DNA from: Burkholderia sp. L27(2015)
GTDB taxonomy: Bacteria > Pseudomonadota > Gammaproteobacteria > Burkholderiales > Burkholderiaceae
Assembly: GCF_009765705.1 (NCBI RefSeq)
Contig: NZ_LMUX01000016.1
Coordinates: 908,985-972,984, forward strand
Length of the DNA stretch: 64,000 nt
Direction: 5' to 3'
Positions 45,654 through 55,122 of the stretch are shown here, one piece after another. The notes under the pieces are model-generated. The model had not been told where the DNA came from and made no database searches. It saw only the letters and a program-made list of their open reading frames with translations. Made by a program: the position numbers and the translations under genes. Every line of letters begins with the position of its first letter. Positions within the stretch are counted from its first letter, which is position 1.

Positions 45654-46424
45654 TCACGACTTGTCCTCTTCCGCTTGGCGCATCAGATAACTATCCATGA
45701 TCCAACCGTTCGCGCGCCGCGCTTCGCCCTTGATGCGTTCGATATCGGCGGCCACGTCCTTGAGTTTGCCGGCCACGAGGACTTCGTCGGGCGTGCCGAC
45801 ATAGGCGCCCCAATAGATGTCGATGTCCTGATCTGCGAAGCGCTTATACGCATCCTCGGGATCGAGCATGACCAGCACGCTATCGACGTGCGCGGGAAAG
45901 CCCTCGGCAATTTTCCTGCCGGTGGTGATCTCGATCGGACGACCGATACGATTGAGCGTGACCTTATGCGCCGCGGCCAGCGCTTGCGCACTGCTGATGC
46001 CGGGAATGACGTCGTAGTCGAGATCATGCCGACCGCTGCGCGCGATGGCCTCCACGATCCGTATCGTGCTGTCGTAGAGCGTGGGATCGCCCCACACGAG
46101 AAAAGCACCGCATTCGCCGTCGGCCATGTCCTGCGAGATCAGGAGTTCGAACACCGCCTGCTTATCGCGGTTGAGTTCTTCGACGCACGACTCGATGTCT
46201 ACGGCGTCCCGTATCAACTCGGGGCTTTTTGCCTCGGCGAACCGGTAGTCGCTGCCTGTGATAAATCGCGCGCAGATCTCCTTGCGAAATTCGACCAGCT
46301 TTTCCTTGGCAGCACCTTTGTCCATCAGGAAAAAGACGTCCACCCGATTGAGCGCGTTGATGGCCTGCACGGTGAGGTACTCGGGGTTGCCCGCGCCTAT
46401 GCCGATGATCAGGATTTTCTTCAT
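45654..46424 (-). CDS. cobF: Precorrin-6A synthase (deacetylating)
   Basis: A 256-residue tetrapyrrole methylase-fold enzyme of the aerobic cobalamin pathway. It methylates precorrin-5 at C-1 and releases acetate. The start KKILIIGIGAGNPEYLTVQAINAL, the GDPTLYDST segment and VIPGISSAQALAAAH are as in CobF. No other cob gene is in the window, so the pathway genes must be elsewhere; a nickel/cobalt permease lies at 53784. The cobF gene is downstream of metR on the same strand. Confidence 0.9.
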   Translation of the reverse strand: MKKILIIGIGAGNPEYLTVQAINALNRVDVFFLMDKGAAKEKLVEFRKEICARFITGSDYRFAEAKSPELIRDAVDIESCVEELNRDKQAVFELLISQDMADGECGAFLVWGDPTLYDSTIRIVEAIARSGRHDLDYDVIPGISSAQALAAAHKVTLNRIGRPIEITTGRKIAEGFPAHVDSVLVMLDPEDAYKRFADQDIDIYWGAYVGTPDEVLVAGKLKDVAADIERIKGEARRANGWIMDSYLMRQAEEDKS

Positions 46425-46510
46425 GGTGATTCTCTAGGTAAGAAGGTGTTGGCAGTGTTCAAGCCAAGCGTGTTCGAGCGACGTTTGAATAAGGTTAAAA
46501 CAGTCCTGCG

Positions 46511-47422
46511 TCAAAGCAGTGCGATGCCATCGAGCTGAGCGACGCAAGTGTCCCTGACGATGGCGACAAAATCGTCCAGATACGGTGTGCTGGCAAACGA
46601 TTTGTCCGCGACCGCATAAAGCTCGCTCCACAAACCAGCCGTGCCGATCCGTTTGGCCAGAACGTAGTCGTGGTCGACGTAGTTCTTCACGCCCCAGTTC
46701 GGCAGTGCAGCAATGCCACGGCGGCTCGCCACGAGCTGCATGATCGCAACAGTCAGCTCCGCTGTGCGGCGCTCGAGCTTGATGCCCGCGGGCTCGAGGA
46801 CTTCCCGGATCAAGTCTATGCGCTGCTCGGGCACCGGATAGGTAATCAGCGTTTCGCCACGCAGATCCTCGCCAACGATACGCCGCTTGCTGCGCAACCG
46901 GTGTTCGTTGGCAATCACGGCGAGGATTTCAAACCGAAAGAGCGGCGCGATATGCAAGCTGCGTTTGGCGCCTGGGTGCGAGCCGATCACGAGATCGGCC
47001 TTGCCGTCCGCAAGCAGGCGTAGCGGGTCGGCGTGGAAGCCTGCCACCAAGTCGACTTCGACCTCGGGCCAGCGGCGGCGAAATTCGTCCATGACCGGCA
47101 TCAGCCAGTCGAAGCAGGTATGGCATTCCAGCACGATGCGCAGTTCGCCGCGGGTATCGCCTTTGAGCCGCGCGATGTCGCGCTCCGCCGCGCTGATGGC
47201 TGCCAGCGTCTCGCGCGCCAATCCGAGCAGGCGCTCGCCCGCAGCGGTAAAGCGCAAGCCTTGCCGCGTGCGCTCGAACAGCGACACGTCGTATTGCCCT
47301 TCGATGTCCTTGATCTGATGGGATAGGGCGGATTGACTCAGATTGACGCGTGCAGCCGCGGCGACCAGTTTGCCCGATTCAGCGATCGCGATCAGCGAGC
47401 GCAAATGGCGTAACTCCAGCAT
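46511..47422 (-). CDS. metR: MetR, LysR-family activator of methionine synthesis
   Basis: A 303-residue LysR regulator. The HTH (about 3-58) starts LELRHLRSLIAIAESGKLVAAAARVNLSQSALSHQIK, typical of MetR. It is divergent from metE with a perfect MetR box between them, so the assignment is strong. MetR uses homocysteine as coactivator and normally activates metE while repressing itself. Confidence 0.93.
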   Translation of the reverse strand: MLELRHLRSLIAIAESGKLVAAAARVNLSQSALSHQIKDIEGQYDVSLFERTRQGLRFTAAGERLLGLARETLAAISAAERDIARLKGDTRGELRIVLECHTCFDWLMPVMDEFRRRWPEVEVDLVAGFHADPLRLLADGKADLVIGSHPGAKRSLHIAPLFRFEILAVIANEHRLRSKRRIVGEDLRGETLITYPVPEQRIDLIREVLEPAGIKLERRTAELTVAIMQLVASRRGIAALPNWGVKNYVDHDYVLAKRIGTAGLWSELYAVADKSFASTPYLDDFVAIVRDTCVAQLDGIALL

Positions 47423-47435
47423 GGGTAGTCCCGGG

Positions 47436-47452
47436 TATGAATGCTATTCATA
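47436..47452. promoter_or_regulatory. MetR box between metR and metE
   Basis: TATGAATGCTATTCATA is a perfect palindrome with an odd centre and contains TGAA-N5-TTCA, the known MetR recognition sequence. It starts 13 bases before the metR ATG and 76 bases before metE. Confidence 0.85.
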
Positions 47453-47528
47453 AAACAATGAAAATATGTCGCTTGATGAATATTAGCGCGACTTCCACAC
47501 TCCGGGCTATTCAATTTTGGAGCTCGAC

Positions 47529-49946
47529 ATGGCCCGCACTCACATTCTTGGTTTTCCTCGTATCGGCGCTCACCGTGAACTCAAATTTGCTCAGGAGTCG
47601 TTTTGGCGCGGCGAATCCAAGGAAGCCGAGCTGCTGGACATTGCCAAAGTGCTGCGTCAACGCCACTGGAACCTGCAGCGAGCGGCGAAACTGGATTTCG
47701 TGAGCGTCGGCGATTTCGCGTATTACGACCAGATGCTGAACCTGAGCGCGCTGCTCGGTGCGCTGCCGCAGCGCTTCGAGTTCGAGGCCGCCAAGCTCAC
47801 GCTCACGCAATACTATGAACTGGCGCGAGGCAACAAGGCGCAGCCGGCGATGGAGATGACGAAGTGGTTCGACACAAACTATCACTATCTCGTGCCGGAA
47901 CTCGGCCCCGAAACCGCATTCGAGGGCGGCGTCGAATGGTTCTTCGACGAGATCGACGAAGCATTGGCGCTGGGCTTACCGGTCAAACCGGTGCTGATCG
48001 GACCGGTCACCTATCTGTGGTTGTCGAAAACGCATGTGCCCGGTTTTGACCGGCTGACCTTGTTGCCCCAGCTCGTCGCCGCATACGCTCGCATCCTGGC
48101 GCAGCTGCAAGCTCGTGGCGTGGAGTGGGTGCAGCTCGACGAGCCCGCGTTGTGCCTGGAGCTCGACGGACGGTGGCGGGCGGCCTATGCCACGGCATAC
48201 GAGGGACTGGCGTCGTTGGAGGCGAAGGGCGCGGATGCGCAGTCGTTGGCTGCAGGGTCGTCGGGGGCAGGAACATTTGCCACAAGCGCATTGGCGGCGG
48301 CATCGACCACAAGCGCATCGGCCGCGGCATCGACCGCAAAAGCGTCGCGCGTGAAACTATTGCTAGCCACCTACTTCGAAACTGCGGCGGACCATGCCGA
48401 GCTGGTCGCGAAGTTACCGATCCACGGCGTGCACATCGATCTCGTGCGTGCCCCGCAGCAATTGGAAGCGTGGCGCGCGGCGCTGTCGAGTCAGACCGTA
48501 CTGTCGGTTGGCGTGGTCGATGGCCGCAATATCTGGCGCGCGGACTTGAGCTACATCGTCAAATCGCTCCGGACCTTGCAGACCGAACTCGGCGATCGCC
48601 TTTGGATTGCCCCGTCTTGCTCATTGCTGCACGTTCCCGTGTCGCTCGAAGCCGAGAAAAAACTCGATGCGGAAATCAAGTCATGGCTGGCCTACGCGAG
48701 CGAAAAGCTCGCTGAAATCCGCGTGATCGGGCAAGCGTTGAACGAGGGCAACGATGCTGTGGCCAAACAATTGGTGCTCGCCGACATTGCTCTCGCCAGC
48801 CGCCGTTCGTCGGCGCGCGTGGTCAACGATGTCGTGCAAAAGCGCGTGGCCGCTGTAACGGACGCCATGGCCGAGCGCAAGAGCGACTTCGCCCAGCGTA
48901 ACCTGCGTCAGCGCGAGGCATTGCAGTTGCCCTTGTTGCCGACCACGACGATAGGCTCGTTCCCGCAAACCGCGGCGATCCGGCAGACGCGCGCTGCGTA
49001 CAAGCGCGCGGAATTGAGCGCACTCGACTACCTCGAACGCATACGCGCCGAAATCGAACTTGCGGTGCGCAAGCAGGAAGCGCTTGGGCTCGACGTGCTT
49101 GTGCACGGCGAAGCGGAGCGTAACGACATGGTCGAGTATTTCGGCGAACAACTATGGGGCTATGCGTTCACGGAGAACGGTTGGGTGCAGAGCTACGGTT
49201 CACGATGCGTCAAGCCGCCTATCATTTACGGCGACGTGTACCGCCCCGAGCCGATGACCGTCGACACGACGCAGTATGCGCAATCGCTGACGGACCGCCC
49301 GATGAAGGGCATGCTGACCGGCCCCGTCACGATGCTGCAGTGGTCTTTCGTGCGTGACGATCAACCGCGCTCAGTCACCGCCTTGCAATTGGCGCTGGCG
49401 ATCCGTGCCGAAGTGAGCGACCTGGAAAAGGTCGGCATCCGCGTGATCCAGATCGATGAGCCGGCTTTCCGCGAAGGTCTGCCGTTGCGCAAGGGCGATT
49501 GGGCGGCCTATCTGAAGTGGGCCGTCAATGTGTTCAAGATCTCCGCGGCATCGGTCGCCGACGAGACGCAGATCCACACCCATATGTGCTATTCGGAATT
49601 CAACGACATCCTGCCGTCCATCGCCGCAATGGACGCGGACGTGATTACGATCGAGACCTCGCGCTCTGCGATGGAACTGCTAGACGGGTTCGGCGCATTC
49701 GAATACCCCAACGAGATCGGACCGGGCGTGTACGACATCCACTCGCCGCGCGTGCCCAGTGTCGAAGCGATGGAAACCTTGCTTGAACGAGCATGCCAAG
49801 TGATTCCGGCACAGCGGCTGTGGGTGAATCCGGACTGCGGTTTGAAAACGCGTGGCTGGGCGGAAACCGAAGAGGCGTTAAGCAATATGGTGCAAGCCGC
49901 GCGGACGCTGCGCGCGAAGCTTGCCGCGGACGTTGCGAACGGGTGA
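47529..49946 (+). CDS. metE: Cobalamin-independent methionine synthase, with a low-complexity insert
   Basis: An 805-residue MetE, longer than the usual 750-760. It transfers the methyl group of 5-methyltetrahydropteroyl-glutamate to homocysteine. Present are [25 protein letters not shown], the zinc ligands in [11 protein letters not shown] and the late Cys in [11 protein letters not shown]. An Ala/Ser/Thr-rich insert (about residues 234-275) sits before [11 protein letters not shown] in the N-terminal half; its DNA contains 27-base tandem repeats (48279-48332). ATG 47529 is the family start; a start 12 bases earlier is in frame but adds four unrelated residues. Confidence 0.95.
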   Translation: MARTHILGFPRIGAHRELKFAQESFWRGESKEAELLDIAKVLRQRHWNLQRAAKLDFVSVGDFAYYDQMLNLSALLGALPQRFEFEAAKLTLTQYYELARGNKAQPAMEMTKWFDTNYHYLVPELGPETAFEGGVEWFFDEIDEALALGLPVKPVLIGPVTYLWLSKTHVPGFDRLTLLPQLVAAYARILAQLQARGVEWVQLDEPALCLELDGRWRAAYATAYEGLASLEAKGADAQSLAAGSSGAGTFATSALAAASTTSASAAASTAKASRVKLLLATYFETAADHAELVAKLPIHGVHIDLVRAPQQLEAWRAALSSQTVLSVGVVDGRNIWRADLSYIVKSLRTLQTELGDRLWIAPSCSLLHVPVSLEAEKKLDAEIKSWLAYASEKLAEIRVIGQALNEGNDAVAKQLVLADIALASRRSSARVVNDVVQKRVAAVTDAMAERKSDFAQRNLRQREALQLPLLPTTTIGSFPQTAAIRQTRAAYKRAELSALDYLERIRAEIELAVRKQEALGLDVLVHGEAERNDMVEYFGEQLWGYAFTENGWVQSYGSRCVKPPIIYGDVYRPEPMTVDTTQYAQSLTDRPMKGMLTGPVTMLQWSFVRDDQPRSVTALQLALAIRAEVSDLEKVGIRVIQIDEPAFREGLPLRKGDWAAYLKWAVNVFKISAASVADETQIHTHMCYSEFNDILPSIAAMDADVITIETSRSAMELLDGFGAFEYPNEIGPGVYDIHSPRVPSVEAMETLLERACQVIPAQRLWVNPDCGLKTRGWAETEEALSNMVQAARTLRAKLAADVANG
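48279..48332 (+). repeat. 27-base imperfect tandem repeat inside metE
   Basis: Two copies (48279-48305 and 48306-48332) differing at three positions, followed by a diverged third partial copy (from 48333). They encode most of the low-complexity insert of MetE and keep the frame. Confidence 0.8.
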
Positions 49947-49994
49947 GATGATGTTCCGTGAACCGCGTCTATTAACCCTCGTTATGCGGCGCGG

Positions 49995-51188
49995 TTACTC
50001 GGAGGGCTGGTACGCAAGCTCGCGGAGAACTTGCGTCGGGCCCGAAGTTGCCCCCGGGATTACCGCTGAAGTTGCCCCTGACTCGACGGGGTTTTCGAGC
50101 AGAGTGGCTGCGTCGTCCACCCGATTCGCCCGATTCGCCCGACTAGCCCGACTAGCCCGACTAGCCCGACTCGTTCGACTAGCCCGAGTTGTGCCGACCA
50201 GCATGCGCCAGTCGAGCTTGGGAAACACCGCCTCGGATAGAGCGCTGTCAGGCGAAAGATTGTTGACGACGATGCCGCGCGCACGCAGCAATTGCGCGGC
50301 GTGGAAAAAGGACGGTTCGATTCGAACGGCAAACGCGTGATCGAGGCCACTGGGCTGCATGTTCTCGGCCGTCTCATAGAAGCGCGGCGTGCTTGCGGCG
50401 TTGCGCAAGTCGAGTCCGTGCAGGTAAATGGAGCGAAAGCCCAGCCAGGTCAGGATTTGCAACGCGACATACGCGACCGTGCCGACATCGAAAAAGCCCC
50501 GCGCCAGATCGAAGCTATAGCCGAGGCCGGCGTGTCGATCGAACGGGCATAGGCGGTGCGTCTCGTCGTCGCTCGCCAACGTATGGATGGCTTCGCTGGA
50601 CAACGCCGGCAGGAAGCTCGGCTCGCGCAGATCCTCGATCAAGCACAGGCGACAGCGCACGGCCGAGAGCGGCATGCGCTGCAGGATGAACCACAGTACG
50701 AGCGGCGTGACGAATAAGGTCAGGTCGGCGCTGACGATGCGTGCCACCAGATCCATGCGTTGCCTGATGAAGTTCGTATCGATGATGCAGTAGTACTCGA
50801 AACGCACGGGTTGAGTGTCCTGCAGCGCGATGGCGCCATTCACGCCGATCGCATGCTCCATGCTCAACTGCTGATAGTCGATTGTGGCAATGGAGGGGCC
50901 GCTTGCGATCAAATGCGCGCGCGAACCCGGGCGCAGCAACGCGGCTCCTGGATACGGCGCACCGTTCCACAACGACAACGGTGTGCCGCGATACCAGCAC
51001 GCGGCGATCTGGCCTGCCGCGTTTCTTTGAATCCGCAAGTCACGCCACAACCGGGCGCTATGGCGATAGGGGCGCCCGTGCAACGCGCGATACATCAGCC
51101 GCAGCATGTTGCCGCGAAGCTTGCGCAGGAAAGGGACCTCGACGGCAAAATCGGGTTGCTGACCCGGAAAAAATGAAGCCGTGCCCAT
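49995..51188 (-). CDS. DUF115-like hypothetical protein with a repeat-encoded tail
   Basis: A 397-residue cytoplasmic protein. The segment SRAHLIASGPSIATIDYQQL followed by NGAIALQDTQPVRFEYYCIID resembles the nucleotide-sugar or MptE-like fold of DUF115 proteins and LPS-associated glycosyltransferases. So a role in surface polysaccharide is possible but unproven. I chose ATG 51188. The C-terminal part contains about seven Arg-Ala-Ser-like triplets encoded by a nine-base tandem repeat (50122-50184), so its length may vary between strains. Confidence 0.65.
   Translation of the reverse strand: MGTASFFPGQQPDFAVEVPFLRKLRGNMLRLMYRALHGRPYRHSARLWRDLRIQRNAAGQIAACWYRGTPLSLWNGAPYPGAALLRPGSRAHLIASGPSIATIDYQQLSMEHAIGVNGAIALQDTQPVRFEYYCIIDTNFIRQRMDLVARIVSADLTLFVTPLVLWFILQRMPLSAVRCRLCLIEDLREPSFLPALSSEAIHTLASDDETHRLCPFDRHAGLGYSFDLARGFFDVGTVAYVALQILTWLGFRSIYLHGLDLRNAASTPRFYETAENMQPSGLDHAFAVRIEPSFFHAAQLLRARGIVVNNLSPDSALSEAVFPKLDWRMLVGTTRASRTSRASRASRASRANRANRVDDAATLLENPVESGATSAVIPGATSGPTQVLRELAYQPSE
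50122..50184. repeat. Nine-base tandem repeat, seven copies, within a coding tail
   Basis: Plus-strand units CGATTCGCC twice, CGACTAGCC three times, CGACTCGTT, CGACTAGCC. On the minus strand they encode Arg-Ala-Ser/Arg-Ala-Asn repeats in the tail of the DUF115-like protein. Being multiples of three, copy changes keep the frame. Confidence 0.9.
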
Positions 51189-51678
51189 GACGTTGTTCCG
51201 ATTCAAAACCAATAGCCTGCATGGTAGGAACACGGGTGCATCGGCACAACGCCACTTGATTTCAAAATATGAAAAAAGGGGGGGCTTGAAATGCGGCGTA
51301 AATAATCTTCGGGTAGATGGGCCGATTACGGATCGATTGATTCCGTTTGGCTTGAGGGCAGCTTACGGCGTGATGAACGAGGAGGTTGTTGCGTAAACGT
51401 TCGGTAAGTAATATTTGCCCACGATTTTTCTAGCTCAGTTCATCAACACACGTTCGACGAGATATCGTCTCGATGCGAGTGCGCCATTGATGCAATAGGG
51501 CGCGTCGATCACGCGTAGCCGCTGACGCGAACGGGCCGGTCCACGGTTACCCACAGTCCACCCCGCGCAATCAGATAGAATTCCCACTCGACGGCATGCA
51601 TCGCAAATCCGCTCTGCGACCAAAGCATGCAGCAGACCACGTCGAACGAACTCACAAGCTAACGCGAGAAAAAATCCG
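51189..51678. other. 490-base region with no clear gene
   Basis: No convincing gene on either strand; two frames of 60-71 codons have no ribosome site. A poly-G run lies near 51279-51285 and an inverted repeat CGAGATATCGTCTCG near 51452. It should hold the promoters of the divergent genes at 51188 and 51679. Confidence 0.4.
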
Positions 51679-52377
51679 ATGAAGACGCTGACCTTCGTGC
51701 GTCATGCGCAAAGCGTGGCCAATGCTGGAGGCGTGACCATGGTGCACGACGCTATTCCGCTATCCGAGCTTGGGGTTCTGCAAGCGCGTGAGTTGGCCAC
51801 GCTGCTCAAGCCCAAACCGGCGTCCGTACAGGTATCGTGTTTCATTCGTACACGCCTGACTGCGGATCCTTTCTGCGAACGATGTTCGCAGCAGATCGAG
51901 GTCAACCCCTACCTCCACGAATTCTCCCTGATCGACCCCGCGCTGATCGAAGGGCTGGACGGCGAGCAACGCAAGCCGTTCGTCAAAGCGTATTGGGACG
52001 ATCCGGACCCGCATCGACGTCACGGCGCCGAGTCGGACACCTTTGCCGAATTCGCGGCACGCGTGGGTGAGTTCCTCGAACAGATGGACACATTACCCGA
52101 TGGCACGGTCATTTTCGGACATGGCATCTGGTTTGCCCTTTTGCTTTGGCGGTTGCTGGGCTATCGTGTCATTGACACCGCCGACATGCGCGCTTTCCGA
52201 CGCTTTCAGTTGGGCTTGCCGATGCCGAATTGCGCGGTGTTCACCCTGGTTGGCGTGGGTGACGGGCGCTGGAGCGTGCAGGCCAACACCGAAATTGCAC
52301 GGCATATCGCGGTCGTATCGCAGGCTTATCGTGACCGTGTTGCAGCTGCGCAGTTAAACCAGGTGCCGATGAAATAA
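51679..52377 (+). CDS. Histidine phosphatase family protein
   Basis: A 232-residue phosphoglycerate-mutase-like phosphatase. The catalytic His is in FVRHAQSVANAGG near residue 8 (RHA in place of the usual RHG), and the second His in VIFGHGIWFALL. Arg in FIRTRLTADPFCERC also fits the phosphate pocket. The substrate is unknown. Start ATG 51679. Confidence 0.84.
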   Translation: MKTLTFVRHAQSVANAGGVTMVHDAIPLSELGVLQARELATLLKPKPASVQVSCFIRTRLTADPFCERCSQQIEVNPYLHEFSLIDPALIEGLDGEQRKPFVKAYWDDPDPHRRHGAESDTFAEFAARVGEFLEQMDTLPDGTVIFGHGIWFALLLWRLLGYRVIDTADMRAFRRFQLGLPMPNCAVFTLVGVGDGRWSVQANTEIARHIAVVSQAYRDRVAAAQLNQVPMK

Positions 52378-52396
52378 ACCCCGAAGGAGAGCCGAG

Positions 52397-52768
52397 ATGA
52401 AAAACAATCCCGTTGGCTGGTTTGAAATCTATGTGCAAGACCTCGATCGCGCGAAGACGTTTTACGAGTCCGTATTCCAGCTCAAGCTGGAAAAGCTGAA
52501 CACGCCGGAGGTGGCGATATGGGCGTTCCCGATGGACATGGAGCGTTGGGGCGCCGGAGGGGCGTTGGTCAAGATGGACGGCTTCCCTTCAGGCGGTAAC
52601 AGCGTCCTGGTCTACTTCGGCTGCGAAGACTGCTCCGTGGAGGCCGCCCGTGCGGTGCAATCAGGTGGACGGATACAGCGCGAAAAAATGTCGATAGGCG
52701 AATACGGCTTTATCTCGCTGGTGTTCGACACCGAAGGCAATATGATAGGCCTGCATTCACTGCAATAA
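52397..52768 (+). CDS. VOC-family protein
   Basis: A 123-residue glyoxalase-fold protein. It starts with VGWFEIYVQDLDRAKTFYESVF, a very common start in this superfamily, and ends with DTEGNMIGLHSL. AAGGAGAG precedes the ATG. Only 19 bases separate it from the phosphatase, so the two may be cotranscribed. Confidence 0.88.
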   Translation: MKNNPVGWFEIYVQDLDRAKTFYESVFQLKLEKLNTPEVAIWAFPMDMERWGAGGALVKMDGFPSGGNSVLVYFGCEDCSVEAARAVQSGGRIQREKMSIGEYGFISLVFDTEGNMIGLHSLQ

Positions 52769-52820
52769 GATGGTCGCGACGCTTGGAGTCGAGGGATGAC
52801 TTAGCGAGCGTCGCGATTGT

Positions 52821-53681
52821 CTACAGCGTAACCGTTCCTCGCCCGATCTCGACAACCTTGCCACCCACGTGGATGGCGCCGTCGGCCGTCACCGAGAGCC
52901 GGAGCCGGCAAGGGCGGTTCACGGCTTCCCCTTGATCGATCTCATACTCGGCCGGCAGCGAATAGCCGTTTGCGATAAGCCAGCCGCCCAGGTTGGCGCA
53001 CGCCGAGCCCGTACCCGGGTCTTCGGCGACGCCTGCACCTTGCGTCGTGAAAAAGTAGCGTGACAATATACGTCCCGGCCGCTCGCCATCAAACGCAAAC
53101 ACATAAGCCGTCTTGCGTGCGAGGCTGCTCTGAGGCCAGGCATCGAGGCGCGCGCTGTCGGGCCGCGCTCGACGAACAGCGTCCGTGCTGCGCAGTGCCA
53201 CCAGCAACTGATCGGCGCCTGTGTCCACCCATAACGGTGAGGTGAGCAAGTCCTGCTCGCTCAAGCCCAGCAGCGACGCAACCTCGGCATCAGCCAGGGT
53301 TTCGGGCTTGGTCTTGGGGCCGCCCGCCGACGGCGCGGTAAAAGTCCACACGTCGCCCTGAGCGAAAACGGGCACGACCCCGGCCTTGAATTCGAGCTTC
53401 AGCGCGTCGCCCGTGTGCGCGAGATCGCGCACCACATGCGCCGTACCCAGCGTGGGATGGCCGGCAAACGGCATCTCATAGCCGGGGGTAAAGATGCGCA
53501 CACGCGCATGGGCGCGTTGGGATGGCAGGATGAAAGTGGTTTCGGAGAGGTTGAACTGCAGCGCGAGTGCCTGCATGGTGGCATCGTCCATGCCGCGAGC
53601 GTCTTCAAACACGCACAGCGGATTGCCGCCGAAAGTGGATTGCGCAAAGACGTTGAGTAGCCGGAAGGCGTAAGTCGTCAT
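52821..53681 (-). CDS. PhzF-family isomerase/epimerase
   Basis: A 286-residue PhzF-like protein of the diaminopimelate-epimerase fold. It starts RLLNVFAQSTFGGNPLCVFEDA, has the catalytic Glu in NLSETTFI, FAGHPTLGTAHVV and the second-domain motif EDPGTGSACANLGGWL. PhzF itself acts in phenazine synthesis, but no phz genes are here, so it is probably a general isomerase of unknown substrate. Confidence 0.9.
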   Translation of the reverse strand: MTTYAFRLLNVFAQSTFGGNPLCVFEDARGMDDATMQALALQFNLSETTFILPSQRAHARVRIFTPGYEMPFAGHPTLGTAHVVRDLAHTGDALKLEFKAGVVPVFAQGDVWTFTAPSAGGPKTKPETLADAEVASLLGLSEQDLLTSPLWVDTGADQLLVALRSTDAVRRARPDSARLDAWPQSSLARKTAYVFAFDGERPGRILSRYFFTTQGAGVAEDPGTGSACANLGGWLIANGYSLPAEYEIDQGEAVNRPCRLRLSVTADGAIHVGGKVVEIGRGTVTL

Positions 53682-53783
53682 GGTCGCTTTGTCGTCCTTT
53701 ATCGTCGCTGATGTGGGGTGGGGGCAGGGCCATCGTGCCGCTCATCGTATTGCTTCCCGACGATTATAGATCGCCCCTGATTT

Positions 53784-54839
53784 TCAAGGCTTGAGTTCCA
53801 GATCGTCGAAACGGCGCCATTTATAGAAGGCCAGCGACAAGACCCAGCTCAGGACGAACACACCGATGATGAAAAAGCCGATGGTGCCGAAGTTATCATT
53901 CAGGCTCCCCATGGCATTCCAGAATCGCCCGGTCAGATGCATTTGATCCGCCAGCAGCCCGAGCGCCTCGATACTCCCCACCAGCAGCGCAACAAGCACC
54001 GACACAAAAGTAATCGTCATGTTGTAGTAGAGCTTGCGTATCGGTTTGATGAACGCCCAACCGTAGGCGCCGAGCATCAGGATGCTATCGGTCGTGTCGA
54101 TCAGCGACATGCCGGCGGTAAACAGCGCAGGGAAAATCAGGATCGACCAGATCGACATCCCACTTGAAGCCTGTGCCGCGGAAATGCCAAGCAGACCGAT
54201 CTCGGTCGCGGTATCGAAGCCGAGGCCGAACAGCACGCCCAACGGATACATATGCCAACTGCGCGTAATGATCCTGAACATCGGACGGAAAATCCGCGCC
54301 AGAAGACCCCGGTTGGCAAGCAACAGATTGAAGTCTTCTTCAACATACGGGTGACCGTCGCGCACACGCTTGAATGCCTTGTAGACCGAGCGCAAGACGG
54401 CCAGATTGATCAGCGCGATGATCAGCAAAAAGAATGCGGACACCAGCGTGCCGATCACGCCCCCGACTTCCTTAACCGAATCGAGTTGATCTTTAAGCGC
54501 CAGCGCGGTGGCGGCAATCGCGACGCAGGCCAGGATCACCACCGTGGAGTGCCCTAGCGAAAACATGAAGCCGACTGCGACAGGGCGCTTGCCGTCTTGC
54601 ATCAGTTTGCGCGTCACGTTGTCGATGGCGGCGATATGATCGGCGTCGACAGCATGCCGCAGGCCGAAGCTGTAAGCGAGAAAAGCCGTGCCCATCAGCA
54701 GCGGAAAGTGTCTGAATGCGATGAATGCCCATCCCCAAGCCACGAGATTGAATACGAGTAGTAGCGCGTACATCCCGATAATCTTGCCTTTGACGTCGGC
54801 GGACGCGTCGTTGAATAACGCTTGCACTAAATGGCGCAT
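53784..54839 (-). CDS. Nickel/cobalt permease, NiCoT (HoxN/NixA) family
   Basis: A 351-residue inner-membrane permease with about eight segments. The signature RHAVDADHIAAIDN (HX4DH) is present, as are LGFDTATEI and the GSLFFS-equivalent region FMFSLGHSTVV. It imports Ni or Co ions. I chose ATG 54839 from the family start; the longer frame to 55055 covers the promoter. A 23-base palindrome lies just before the ATG. Metal use could be urease, hydrogenase or cobalamin; cobF is in the same window. Confidence 0.9.
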   Translation of the reverse strand: MRHLVQALFNDASADVKGKIIGMYALLLVFNLVAWGWAFIAFRHFPLLMGTAFLAYSFGLRHAVDADHIAAIDNVTRKLMQDGKRPVAVGFMFSLGHSTVVILACVAIAATALALKDQLDSVKEVGGVIGTLVSAFFLLIIALINLAVLRSVYKAFKRVRDGHPYVEEDFNLLLANRGLLARIFRPMFRIITRSWHMYPLGVLFGLGFDTATEIGLLGISAAQASSGMSIWSILIFPALFTAGMSLIDTTDSILMLGAYGWAFIKPIRKLYYNMTITFVSVLVALLVGSIEALGLLADQMHLTGRFWNAMGSLNDNFGTIGFFIIGVFVLSWVLSLAFYKWRRFDDLELKP

Positions 54840-54853
54840 GAGCTTTCCTGGCA

Positions 54854-54876
54854 CTGTAAGAAGCGATAGCTTACAG
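54854..54876. promoter_or_regulatory. Palindrome before the nickel/cobalt permease
   Basis: CTGTAAG-AAGCGATAG-CTTACAG: perfect seven-base arms with a nine-base spacer, ending 14 bases before the permease start. It does not match the NikR operator I know (GTATGA-N16-TCATAC), so it may bind another metal regulator. Confidence 0.5.
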
Positions 54877-55122
54877 GCAAGCCGCTTTCGACCTGGCGCA
54901 ATCAAAATATTTTTTATTGAAGCACTCGCGCGTGGAACGCAGAGAGGAACGCAGAGACACCCTACAGCAGACGCACTGGATGGGCACGGTCGCGGCCACC
55001 GCCCGGCCATACCCGCAAAATGGGGCGTCAACACCACTGTTGAGTTTTTGGGCATACTGATTGAGCGGCTCGCGCGGTACCGGTGGGCCCGTTTTCCCCT
55101 TCAACCACCTTACGGAACCCTC

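Noticed and set aside
45600..46538. A 312-codon plus-strand frame covering cobF
   Set aside because: Antisense to a clearly conserved gene; no start signal or family.
51435..51623. Possible RNA gene or small CDS near the CGAGATATCGTCTCG hairpin
   Set aside because: The hairpin is short, there is no T run and no tRNA-like fold; the frame has no ribosome site.
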